This document shows positions 24,539-31,740 of a stretch of 40,913 nt of DNA, piece by piece. Numbering within the stretch: position 1 is the stretch's first letter; every line of letters begins with the position of its first letter. Source of the DNA: Bin87 sp034428455. GTDB taxonomy: Bacteria; Chloroflexota; Dehalococcoidia; Lucifugimonadales; UBA3495. A program made the position numbers and the translations under genes. The notes below the pieces were generated by a model. It did no database searches, was not told where the DNA came from, and saw only the letters and a program-made list of their open reading frames with translations. The stretch is from the NCBI GenBank assembly GCA_034428455.1, contig DAOUHZ010000168.1, forward strand, positions 1 to 40,913. The letters are read 5' to 3'.

Positions 24539-26296
24539 TCAGCGGCGGGTGAGGCGGGGCGAGAACACCTGGTCTGGGCAGTCTCCCGTGTGGCGTTTCT
24601 CGCGGATGTGGGCGTCAAATTCGTGCCCAAAGTATCGGAGAGCCGAGGAAACCGGATTGAACCCCAGCTGGCCGTGTCCGCACAACGAACCGGCCTGCAT
24701 GTTTTCGCCGATGTTGCGCATGAGGGCGAGGTCTTCTTCGGTCCCTTCCAGGTTGCTGATTCGCTCCAGTACTTCCAGCAGGTGGCTCATTCCCATGCGG
24801 CAGGGGAAGCACTTTCCGCAGGATTCGTACTGGCAAAACGCGATCAGGTTGCGGGTCAGATCAACCACGCAGGTATCCTCGTCGGCGACGATGATGCCGC
24901 CCGAGCCCAGGATCGCGCCGGCCGCGCGGAAGACATCGAAGTCCAGGACAAGGTCCAGATTGGCATCGGACGCGGAGAGCACGCCGCCCAAGGGGCCGCC
25001 GGTCTGGAGCAGCTTCATCGACTTGCCGTTGGGTACCCCACCGGCCATGTCGAAGAGCACCTGGCGCAAAGTCATGCCCAGCGGAACTTCGATCAGACCG
25101 GTGTAGGTGATGTCGCCGGACAGGCAGAGGATTGCCGTGCCGCTGCTGCCGTTGATCCTGTTATCCGGATCGGGCCGGGTTCCGATGCCGGCGAACCATT
25201 CGCCGCCACGCGCCACGATCTCGGGCACGTAGGCGAGGGTCTTTACGTTGTTGATGTTCGACGGTTTGCCGAACACTCCCACCTGGGCCGGGAAAGGAGG
25301 GCGGAAGCGCGGCATGGAACGCTTGCCTTCGATGGCTTCCATCAACGCGGTTTCCTCTCCGGAAACGTAGGAGTCGCCGGTCAAGGCGACCTCGACGTCA
25401 AAGGAGAACTCGGTTCCCAGGATGTTCTGGCCGAGGAGTCCAAGATCGTAGGCCTGCTGGATGACGGCCCGAGTGCGGTCGATGGGCTGGTTGTGACCGT
25501 GGCGGATGAAGATGTAACCGCGGTTGGCGTTGCAGGCGTAACCCGCGATTGTTATGCCTTCGACCACGGTGGCCGGGTCGCTTTCCAGGATGCCCCGATC
25601 ATTGAATGCGCCCGGGTCGCCTTCCTCGCAGTTGCACAGGATGTACTTGTTGGGATCAGGGTTGCCGGCCAAGAAGCCCCATTTGACGCCGGCGGGGAAT
25701 GCCGCGCCGCCTCGACCGCGAAGGCCGGAGGTTCGGACCTCTCCCAGGGCGTCGGCGGGAGACATCTCGGTGAGGGCCTTGTTCAGCGCCGCATAACCAC
25801 CGGTGGCGATGTACTGGTAGAGGTCGGACGGATCAATATGGCCGGCGTTGCGCAGAGCGATGCGCTGCTGCAAGGCCATCATCGGGTGGTCCTGGAGGTT
25901 GGCGATGCCGGAAGGGGCTTGGGCTGGCTCTCCCAGGTAACCGATGGCGTGCTCGGTGACCACGTCGCCGCCGGCAGCGTGCTGGCCAACGATGCGCTCC
26001 GCAATTTCCGGCGTGACGTTGCCGTAAAAAACGCGGGGGCCGTTGGGCATCTGAACGTCGAGCAACGGTTCGGCGAAACACAAGCCGAGGGTCCCGACCT
26101 CCGACACGTTTGCCGGGATTTGCAGCTGTTCCAGGGCGGCTTTGACGGCGGCAACGACTTCGAACCCGCCGGCGGCCTCACCAGCCAATCCGGTTCCGAC
26201 GCGGATCCACGGGCGGTCGCCGGCAGTCAGGTCTTCCCAGCGGCGGCGAGCCTCGGCCAGGATGGCGGCAAAAGGGGATTCCGTTGGTGCGGTCAC
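24539..26296 (-). CDS. NuoF/HndC-like NADH-binding flavoprotein subunit
   Basis: A 585-residue 51-kDa-type subunit that oxidises NAD(P)H with FMN. The N-terminal 110 residues are a thioredoxin-like domain that in HndC/HoxF relatives holds a [2Fe-2S] cluster. Here three of four ligands are gone (RVGTGLAGEAAGG, and VGTLGLC with only C73 left). The nucleotide and FMN site is intact: GLRGRGGAAFPAGVKW (191-206), CNCEEGDPGAFNDRGILESDP (221-241) and GYIFIRHGH. The SLBB domain follows, and the [4Fe-4S] ligands are C493, C496, C499 and C539. The start is a GTG right after the NuoE-like stop (14-base gap) with no strong ribosome site, suggesting translational coupling. It passes electrons to the NuoG-like subunit. 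Confidence 0.9.
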   Translation of the reverse strand: MTAPTESPFAAILAEARRRWEDLTAGDRPWIRVGTGLAGEAAGGFEVVAAVKAALEQLQIPANVSEVGTLGLCFAEPLLDVQMPNGPRVFYGNVTPEIAERIVGQHAAGGDVVTEHAIGYLGEPAQAPSGIANLQDHPMMALQQRIALRNAGHIDPSDLYQYIATGGYAALNKALTEMSPADALGEVRTSGLRGRGGAAFPAGVKWGFLAGNPDPNKYILCNCEEGDPGAFNDRGILESDPATVVEGITIAGYACNANRGYIFIRHGHNQPIDRTRAVIQQAYDLGLLGQNILGTEFSFDVEVALTGDSYVSGEETALMEAIEGKRSMPRFRPPFPAQVGVFGKPSNINNVKTLAYVPEIVARGGEWFAGIGTRPDPDNRINGSSGTAILCLSGDITYTGLIEVPLGMTLRQVLFDMAGGVPNGKSMKLLQTGGPLGGVLSASDANLDLVLDFDVFRAAGAILGSGGIIVADEDTCVVDLTRNLIAFCQYESCGKCFPCRMGMSHLLEVLERISNLEGTEEDLALMRNIGENMQAGSLCGHGQLGFNPVSSALRYFGHEFDAHIREKRHTGDCPDQVFSPRLTRR

Positions 26297-26310
26297 AGGC
26301 CAGTCGCGGA

Positions 26311-26790
26311 TCAGTGCGCCGGGGCGGACGCCAGGGCTAAGGCGATTCTCGTGCGGGCGCTATCGGGCGTAATGCGGCCAGCCAAGTGGTGGTTGATCGC
26401 CATCACGGGGGCGTGGGCGCAGGCGCCCAGACAGGTGTTGTATCGCAGGGTGGCTTTGCCGTCGCCGGTGTCGCCCTCGTCGGATAACCCCAGGGCCTCC
26501 TGCGCTGCGGCAATCACTGCGGTTGCGCCCATGACATGGCAGGAAGGACCCCAGCAGACCTCGACACGGAGATCAGTGGGCGGATCAAACCGGAAGTTCG
26601 GGTAGAAGGTTGCTACCGCCCAAACATCATTCACGGTAGCGTCCATGCGCGCAGCGACGGCTTCGACAGCCTCGGTGGGGATATAACCGATGGCGTCTTC
26701 CACCGCCAGCAGGGACGATAGGACGGTGACCGTGCTCTGCGGCTGGTCATTGACCGCCCTATCAATCAGTTGGAGGGTGGAATCGTCCAT
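26311..26790 (-). CDS. NuoE-like [2Fe-2S] thioredoxin-fold subunit
   Basis: A 159-residue 24-kDa-type subunit. The N-terminal helical part (VLSSLLAVEDAIGYIPTEAVEAVAARM, then VWAVATFYPNFRF) is typical of NuoE/HndA/FdsG. The [2Fe-2S] ligands are all present: C79 and C84 (CWGPSC), C120 and C124 (CLGAC). It is the first gene of the five-gene operon, with a plausible promoter 40 bases upstream. Because the NuoF-like partner has lost its own N-terminal cluster, this subunit probably provides the only [2Fe-2S] thioredoxin-type centre of the complex. Confidence 0.9.
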   Translation of the reverse strand: MDDSTLQLIDRAVNDQPQSTVTVLSSLLAVEDAIGYIPTEAVEAVAARMDATVNDVWAVATFYPNFRFDPPTDLRVEVCWGPSCHVMGATAVIAAAQEALGLSDEGDTGDGKATLRYNTCLGACAHAPVMAINHHLAGRITPDSARTRIALALASAPAH

Positions 26791-26828
26791 TTGTGAAATC
26801 CGTTACAAATACCGCTATAAACGGCGCA

Positions 26829-26858
26829 AGTCTAGCACAGGCGACAGTGAACGGGCAA
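26829..26858 (-). promoter_or_regulatory. Putative promoter of the NuoEFG-like operon
   Basis: TTGCCC (26858-26853), an 18-base spacer and TAGACT (26834-26829) on the minus strand, giving a 5' leader of about 30 bases. Confidence 0.4.
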
Positions 26859-26877
26859 TTGTGGACGAACAGCGGCG

Positions 26878-27468
26878 CTACTCTCCGATTATATGGTCGA
26901 CTTCCAGGATGATGTCGGGGAAGGCTTGGGGAGCGATGCCCCCGCCGGGGTCCGCATATCGGACGGTGGCGTACACGTCGCCGGATGGTTCGGAGTAGGC
27001 TTCGATGCGTCGGGACGGTCGGTTGACAATCCAGACTTCCGGGATGCCGGCGCGAGCGTAGGCCGCCAGTTTGACAGTGCGGTCAAACTCGACGCTGCTG
27101 TCGGCAACCTCAATGAGGAGGAGCACGTCGCCGGGAGCCGGGTGGCCGTTCCGGTAGAAGTCGTCGCGCCATTGAAGAAGCGTTATGTCCGGCTGAGGTT
27201 CGTTGTGTTCGTCGAGTCGAACCGGGTCTTGAACGGCGATCATGGCACGCCCCAGCAGCTTGGGGAGCATCGTGTTGTTGAAAAACTTGACGCCGCCGGC
27301 GTGCCAGTCTCCGATTGGGGGCATTACGATAATGTCTCCGTCCAGCAGCTCAACGCGGTCGTTATCCGACAGGATGCCGGCGTCGGCCATGGCGTAGTAC
27401 TCGGCCACGGTGAAGCGGCGGCGGGCGGGAATGGCCGCCGCCGGCGGAGACGCTACAGGAGTGGTCAT
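26878..27468 (-). CDS. Uma2 family endonuclease (DUF820), copy 1
   Basis: A 196-residue PD-(D/E)xK-fold protein. The family marks are RRRFTVAEYYAMADAGIL, DRVELLDGDIIVM, the putative catalytic residues in QPDITLL and LLLIEVADSS, and KLAAYARAGIPEVWIVN. Uma2 proteins are abundant in Cyanobacteria and Chloroflexota and their biological role is poorly known. It lies 12 bases after the DsbA/FrnE-like gene on the same strand, so the two are probably co-transcribed. A second, diverged Uma2 gene lies at 38609-39196. Confidence 0.88.
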   Translation of the reverse strand: MTTPVASPPAAAIPARRRFTVAEYYAMADAGILSDNDRVELLDGDIIVMPPIGDWHAGGVKFFNNTMLPKLLGRAMIAVQDPVRLDEHNEPQPDITLLQWRDDFYRNGHPAPGDVLLLIEVADSSVEFDRTVKLAAYARAGIPEVWIVNRPSRRIEAYSEPSGDVYATVRYADPGGGIAPQAFPDIILEVDHIIGE

Positions 27469-27480
27469 ACCAACCGGACC

Positions 27481-28137
27481 CTATTCCTCGGCGGCGGCGC
27501 GGTTCTCCAAAGCCTTGTCCATCACGCGCTGGAAGACTTCGTAGGGCTGGGCGCCGCTGAAGAGCAGGTTGTCAAACACGAAGGTAGGAATTCCGCGAAT
27601 GCCATAGCCCAGGGCTTCATGGTACTGGTCAACAACTTTCTGGGCGTAATGGCCCGATTCGACGCGTTGGCGCAGTTCAGCGCCGTCGAGGCCGATGCCG
27701 GAACCGATATCGGCGAGAACCGAGGGATCCCCCAAATCGGCGCCATGGTCCCAGTACGCTTCGTAGGCAGCGTGGTGGTACTCAAGGAACTTGCCTTGTT
27801 CCTGGGCGTATTCCGTGGCCTGCAGGGAGTAGAGGCTGTTGGGGGTGTGCTTGGGCGGCCGCATCACGAGGTTGGCTTCCCGGGCGTAGCTGCGGAGGGG
27901 GTCGGCCAGTTCGTCCTCGCTTTCGCCGGGGCGAGACTCGCGTACGCGACCCTCCTGGGGAGTGTCGGGACGCAGGAGGTAGGCCCGGCCCTCGACGGTG
28001 ATGTCGTACTCTTCGGAAAGTTTGTCGACGCGCTCCAGGCCGACATAGCACCAGGGTCAAATGTAGTCGTACCAAACAATCACGTGCACGGGATTGGGAT
28101 CGTCGGGATGGCTGTGGGCCGGCGGCTGGGTGGTCAT
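27481..28137 (-). CDS. DsbA/FrnE-like thiol oxidoreductase with in-frame TGA at the active site (candidate selenoprotein)
   Basis: Reading through one TGA gives a 218-residue thioredoxin-fold protein of the DsbA/FrnE family. It begins HVIVWYDYI, then TGA, then PWCYVGLERV. In relatives this is CPWC, so TGA occupies exactly the first active-site cysteine (residue 27) and C30 is kept. The helical insert (LREANLV-like through YHEALGYG) and the cis-proline loop GIPTF (P183) are intact, and no other stop occurs. The start is an ATG after AAAGGTGATGCC. A SECIS-like hairpin begins 12 bases after the TGA. Without recoding the gene would be split into a 26-residue peptide and a remnant from an internal ATG. 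The choices are a UxxC selenoprotein, a nonsense mutation or a sequencing error; I favour selenocysteine, with reserve. Neighbours are a HAD hydrolase upstream and Uma2 downstream. Confidence 0.7.
28023..28045 (-). promoter_or_regulatory. SECIS-like hairpin downstream of the in-frame TGA
   Basis: On the minus strand TGTCGGC pairs with GCGTCGACA: seven pairs including one G-U, plus a further C-G pair if one C is bulged. This leaves a TGGAGC apical loop with a G in its first two bases. The loop starts 19 bases after the TGA, within the range described for bacterial SECIS elements. A competing longer pairing with CGACATCACC further downstream is also possible. Confidence 0.45.
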
Positions 28138-28193
28138 GGCATCACCTTTGGGAGTGGGGCGGTCACGGAGCAACGGCGTGGGGAGGCTATTGA

Positions 28194-28904
28194 TCAGCAG
28201 GACAGCAATCGGTCCAGCAGCGGATACAGTCCTTCGAGGCTGTCGATATGGTCGCAACCGATGACGTCGGCGTGGAAACCGCCGCGATCGATCAGGACCG
28301 GCAGAAGGCCGGCGTCACGGGCGCCCTGGACATCGGAGCGGGGTTGGTCGCCGACGTGCATGGCCTGTTCCGGGCGCAAATCCATGCGTTGCAGAGCAGC
28401 CTCGAAGATGAGAGTGGCCGGTTTTTCGCCGGTTTCCCGGCTGGTAATGCAGAATTCGAGGTACTGGCGGATACCGAGGCTCTGGGTAAGCTCTTCCATA
28501 TCGCGGCGGAGGTTGGTCAGGACAGCCAGCCGGTAGCCGCGCCCGCGCAACTCTTCCAGCACGGGGCGGGTCTCCTCGAACTCCACGAATTCCTTGGGCA
28601 CCGAGATCGCCATGTCCCAGATCTGCTTGGCCATACGGAGGGACACGGCCACGCCAGATTCCGCGAGGATGATCTGCTCGTACCGGGCGAAAAATTCACC
28701 GCGGGCAGTGGGGTCGCGCTCGCCCAGTGGCCAGCGGTGGTTTTCCTCGTTGAAATAGAGGTCGGCGATGGCGTAGCCGCGGGCCAAGCGGTCGGCCGGT
28801 ACGCGGATACCCAAGTTCTGACAGGCAGCATGCTGTATCTGCGGCAACGGCGGCCAGAAACGCACCAGGGTGTTGTAAAAATCGAAAAAGATAGCCTCGA
28901 TCAT
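28194..28904 (-). CDS. HAD-superfamily hydrolase (subfamily IA-like)
   Basis: A 236-residue HAD protein with motif I FFDFYNTLV (nucleophile Asp8), an alpha-helical cap (residues about 20-95), motif II in LAVLTNLRR, the lysine of motif III in ETGEKPA, and motif IV HVGDQPRSDVQGARDAG. Motif I has Tyr10 where phosphatases have the general-acid aspartate (DxY instead of DxD), as in haloacid-dehalogenase-type members, so the reaction may not be simple phosphate hydrolysis. I chose the ATG at 28904 because the HAD fold starts there; a longer frame to 28976 has no support. It lies 56 bases upstream of the DsbA/FrnE-like gene. Confidence 0.82.
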   Translation of the reverse strand: MIEAIFFDFYNTLVRFWPPLPQIQHAACQNLGIRVPADRLARGYAIADLYFNEENHRWPLGERDPTARGEFFARYEQIILAESGVAVSLRMAKQIWDMAISVPKEFVEFEETRPVLEELRGRGYRLAVLTNLRRDMEELTQSLGIRQYLEFCITSRETGEKPATLIFEAALQRMDLRPEQAMHVGDQPRSDVQGARDAGLLPVLIDRGGFHADVIGCDHIDSLEGLYPLLDRLLSC

Positions 28905-29061
28905 CTGCAAAGGGGGCGCAGGCAGGGCTTTCAGTTTCGCCGGGCGACCCGATGCCGCGCAGCGCAATGATAGCACAACAAGTCAGGAGCGACCCTGGGC
29001 GAAGACTTACCGCGGTTCGGACATCACACAGGATCGCCGGGCGGTGGAACAGGGTTGATAT

Positions 29062-29838
29062 CTACAACGTTACCAGCTCGACGAGAGCAGCGGAGACCTC
29101 TGCGGGAGACGGCAATCGCCAGGTCGCACAGGTACTGACACCGGGCGCGCCCACGTATATTCCAATTCCACCGGCGGATCTGACCGCGCCAAAAGCATCC
29201 TCGTCGGTGGCGTCGTCACCCATGTAGATGGGGAAAGAATCCGGGGACAGGCGGGATCGGATCAGCGTAAGGGCCCGGCCCTTGTTCCAGTCGATGGACG
29301 GGCGGAGCTCCAAGGCCATCTTGGCTTCGGTTACATGGCAAGAACCGGACTGGACCAACGGGTGGGCAATGTCATCGAACGTGGACACGACCAGGTCGTG
29401 ATAGTAAGGCGGGGTTTGCCGAAAATGCGTAGTGAGGGTATAGGTCTTGTTCTCGACGAACGCGCCGGGGACGCCCGCCAGACGGAGTTCCAGATCATGG
29501 GACGCCTGGCTGATGGTTCGAGACGCTGCGTCGGCGTCAGGGTGGCGGTAGTCCAATCCGAGGCCGCGTATCTCCAGGCCATGGTTACCGGCATACACCA
29601 GGCCCGGAACGTTCACCCGCGCCTCAACATCCTGCAGGGACCGTCCGCTAATCACCCCGACCATGAACTCGGGACGGTCGGCCAGCTGGCAGAGGAGAAG
29701 CTCATTGCCGGGGCACAGGGTGGCCTGCTCAGGTCGAGGGGCGATTTCGGATAGAGTACCGTCGAAATCAAGGAGGAGCAGGATGGGTTTCCGTCCTGGG
29801 ACCAGGGATTTTACCTTGTCGAGGTTGAGGTCGAGCAT
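29062..29838 (-). CDS. otsB: Trehalose-6-phosphate phosphatase
   Basis: A 258-residue HAD-fold phosphatase that removes phosphate from trehalose 6-phosphate. Motif I is LLLDFDGTLSEIAP (near residues 20-33), followed by GVISGRSLQDVEARV, YAGNHGLEIRG, ENKTYTLTTHFR, ALELRPSIDWNKGRAL and motif IV YMGDDATDEDAF, all canonical for OtsB. It lies 12 bases after otsA and completes the two-step pathway from UDP-glucose and glucose 6-phosphate to trehalose, a compatible solute and stress protectant. The start codon is an ATG at the edge of the otsA stop region. Confidence 0.95.
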   Translation of the reverse strand: MLDLNLDKVKSLVPGRKPILLLLDFDGTLSEIAPRPEQATLCPGNELLLCQLADRPEFMVGVISGRSLQDVEARVNVPGLVYAGNHGLEIRGLGLDYRHPDADAASRTISQASHDLELRLAGVPGAFVENKTYTLTTHFRQTPPYYHDLVVSTFDDIAHPLVQSGSCHVTEAKMALELRPSIDWNKGRALTLIRSRLSPDSFPIYMGDDATDEDAFGAVRSAGGIGIYVGAPGVSTCATWRLPSPAEVSAALVELVTL

Positions 29839-29850
29839 GAGTGATGGGCG

Positions 29851-31359
29851 CTATGCGGTAGTCGCGACGGTGAGGCGGGCATGGTCAGGGGTGCTGGCCT
29901 GCATGAGGTGCATCATGATACGGCCGGCCCATTTGTAGATGTTGTTTTCGCGGACGGTGTTCCGCATCTGGCGCATCCGAATGCGCCGCTCGGCGCCGCT
30001 CATGGTGAGGGCCTGGTGGATGGCTTCGGCGAACTGCTCAGTGGCGTAGGGGTTGATGATGAGGGAACCGGTAAGCTCCTGGGCGGCGCCGGCGAAGCCG
30101 CTGAGGATCAGCACGCCGTCCTCGTCGACGCGGGAAGCAACGTACTCCTTGGCGACCAGGTTCATGCCGTCGTGGAGGCTGCTTTCGGCGCAGAAGCTGG
30201 CGAGGCGGCGGAGAGCGGAGAAGGTTGATGACGGCAACGAGGTGGGCCAATAGAGGACCGGCTGCCAGCCGTCGTGTCCGAAGCGCTCGTTGATGCGGTT
30301 AACGGTGGCTTCGATGTCGATGGTTAACTGCATGTAGGAGTTGATGTTGGTACGGCTGGTGGCGCCGGCCTGGAGAAATACCAGGCGGCCGCGGTATTGC
30401 GGCCATTTTTCAAACAGGCGCTCGACGGCGCGGAGGCGGTGGGGGATGCCCTTGGTATAGTCCTGCCGGTCGATGCCTAGGCCCAGGATGCGGCCGCGGT
30501 CCAGTCCCAGCTTCCGAGAAAGGCGTTCCATTTCGGCTTCAACTTCGTCGGACCGGGCCTCGGCATCCAGGCTGTCGAAGTCAATGCTGATGGGGAACGG
30601 ACGCACCAGGGTAGTCTTTTCCCGGTAGCCGACCTGGCCATATTGGGATTCGACGCGGGCGTCCAGGTTGGCATCGACGCAGTTGAGGAAGTTTTGACAG
30701 TCTCCGGACAGATGAAAACCGAGGAGGTTGTTGCCCAGCATGCCGTCGAGGATTTCGTCCTGCCACGGGCAAATCCGCAGGATGTCGGGATTGGGCCAGG
30801 GAATGTGCCAGAACTGCCCGATGATGGCATCGGGATTGACCTCACGGATATATCTCGGAAGGAGGGCCAGATGGTAGTCCTGGATGAGGACGATAGCCGG
30901 CTCGTCATTGATCTCGTCGAGGACCAGATCCGCGAAACGGCGGTTGACAGACTGATAAAAGCCGTAGTGCTGCGCGTCGAAGACGGGCTCGGTGTAGGCA
31001 ATGTGGCATAGAGGCCACAGGCCCTCGTTGGAGAAGCCGTAGTAGAAACCCTGGTTCTCCTCATCGCTCAAGTTGAGCAGTCGCATGGAGTAAGCCGGTT
31101 CGTCGGTAGGGACGTGGATACGGCCGGTCTCGTCCATGGCGGCCCGATCATCTTCGCCGTCGCTCTGGGCGATCCAGGTGCCGCCGCAGGCGCGCATCAG
31201 CGGATCGATGGCCGCGGTTAACCCGCCCGGGGGCATTACCCCGTGGGGCACACCGTCCAGCGTCTTAAACACGTACGGCTGTCGATTGGACACCACGACC
31301 AGCCGATAGTCGCTCAATTCCCGGCTTACCAAGCGTTGTAATTCATCGCCGGTCCACAT
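29851..31359 (-). CDS. otsA: Trehalose-6-phosphate synthase (GT20)
   Basis: A 502-residue GT-B glycosyltransferase that joins UDP-glucose and glucose 6-phosphate. Family marks: LVVVSNRQPYVF near residue 20, GVMPPGGLTAAIDPLM, WPLCH, VLIQDYHLALLPRYI, FWHIPWPNPDILR, LLGFHLSGDCQNFL, the donor-site GIDRQDYTKGIPHRL with its Arg and Lys, and SLHDGMNLVAKEYVA near residue 390. The PGGL loop is of the variant type seen in many bacterial OtsA proteins. The ATG has GGAGGT eight bases upstream. A Fur-box-like palindrome and a promoter lie within 120 bases upstream, so iron or a similar metal signal may control trehalose synthesis here. Confidence 0.95.
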   Translation of the reverse strand: MWTGDELQRLVSRELSDYRLVVVSNRQPYVFKTLDGVPHGVMPPGGLTAAIDPLMRACGGTWIAQSDGEDDRAAMDETGRIHVPTDEPAYSMRLLNLSDEENQGFYYGFSNEGLWPLCHIAYTEPVFDAQHYGFYQSVNRRFADLVLDEINDEPAIVLIQDYHLALLPRYIREVNPDAIIGQFWHIPWPNPDILRICPWQDEILDGMLGNNLLGFHLSGDCQNFLNCVDANLDARVESQYGQVGYREKTTLVRPFPISIDFDSLDAEARSDEVEAEMERLSRKLGLDRGRILGLGIDRQDYTKGIPHRLRAVERLFEKWPQYRGRLVFLQAGATSRTNINSYMQLTIDIEATVNRINERFGHDGWQPVLYWPTSLPSSTFSALRRLASFCAESSLHDGMNLVAKEYVASRVDEDGVLILSGFAGAAQELTGSLIINPYATEQFAEAIHQALTMSGAERRIRMRQMRNTVRENNIYKWAGRIMMHLMQASTPDHARLTVATTA

Positions 31360-31421
31360 AACAGGCCACCTCCATTCTCGGGTGCGCCTCGCAGCATGAA
31401 GAAGTTATGCACCGCAATAAA

Positions 31422-31436
31422 CTATAATCATTATCA
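31422..31436 (-). promoter_or_regulatory. Fur-box-like palindrome near the otsA start region
   Basis: On the minus strand TGATAATGATTATAG matches 13 of 15 positions of the 7-1-7 Fur-family box TGATAATNATTATCA. It would overlap or lie just downstream of the predicted otsA transcription start (about 31440), a place suited to repression. Confidence 0.45.
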
Positions 31437-31445
31437 TCAATGGGG

Positions 31446-31475
31446 AATTTTGCCACACGCGAGCGGTTTGGTCAA
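31446..31475 (-). promoter_or_regulatory. Putative otsA promoter
   Basis: TTGACC (31475-31470), an 18-base spacer and AAAATT (31451-31446) on the minus strand. The -35 box is at the left end of the large palindrome. Confidence 0.35.
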
Positions 31476-31646
31476 TGGACGGAACGGTTCCGATAGCGTT
31501 CCGTTTTAGGTGGTTCGGTTGATAATTCGTCACCCCGGCGAAAACCGGAGTTCAGAAAATGGTGTTGGATTCCGGCTTTCGCCGGCATGACGGGAAAATT
31601 AAACCACCTTAACTTAGAACGCTGCCAACCGTTCGTTTTCCTTGAC
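31471..31646. repeat. Large imperfect palindrome (MITE-like) with outward -35 boxes
   Basis: The two arms match in ordered blocks read inwards: GTCAA, GAACGGTT, AGCGTTC, AGGTGGTT, AATT, CGTCA and CCGGCGAAA-CCGGA. The core 31528-31592 is the REP-like unit whose translation gives the well-known PAKAGI peptide artefact. Each outer end carries an outward TTGAC, which serves as the -35 of a divergent promoter (otsA to the left, the MaoC-like gene to the right). No transposase is encoded and no target duplication is obvious. Confidence 0.7.
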
Positions 31647-31670
31647 ACTAGGGGTAGTGCGTACCATAAT
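31642..31670 (+). promoter_or_regulatory. Strong sigma70-type promoter of the MaoC/SDR unit
   Basis: A consensus TTGACA, a 17-base spacer and CATAAT, about 70 bases upstream of the first MaoC-like gene. The TTGAC lies in the right end of the palindrome. Confidence 0.6.
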
Positions 31671-31740
31671 TTCACGGTCAAAATTCGCTCGATGCGAGCC
31701 GACAGATTGCCTTTCCCGTTCAAGGGACAGGAGGTTTTCG

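Noticed and set aside
24410..26605. A 731-codon plus-strand frame opposite the NuoF- and NuoE-like genes
   Set aside because: It mirrors conserved NADH-dehydrogenase subunits and has no domain features of its own.
26893..28536. A 547-codon plus-strand frame opposite Uma2, the DsbA-like gene and the HAD gene
   Set aside because: It runs across three separate minus-strand genes with clear families and start sites, so it cannot be a real gene.
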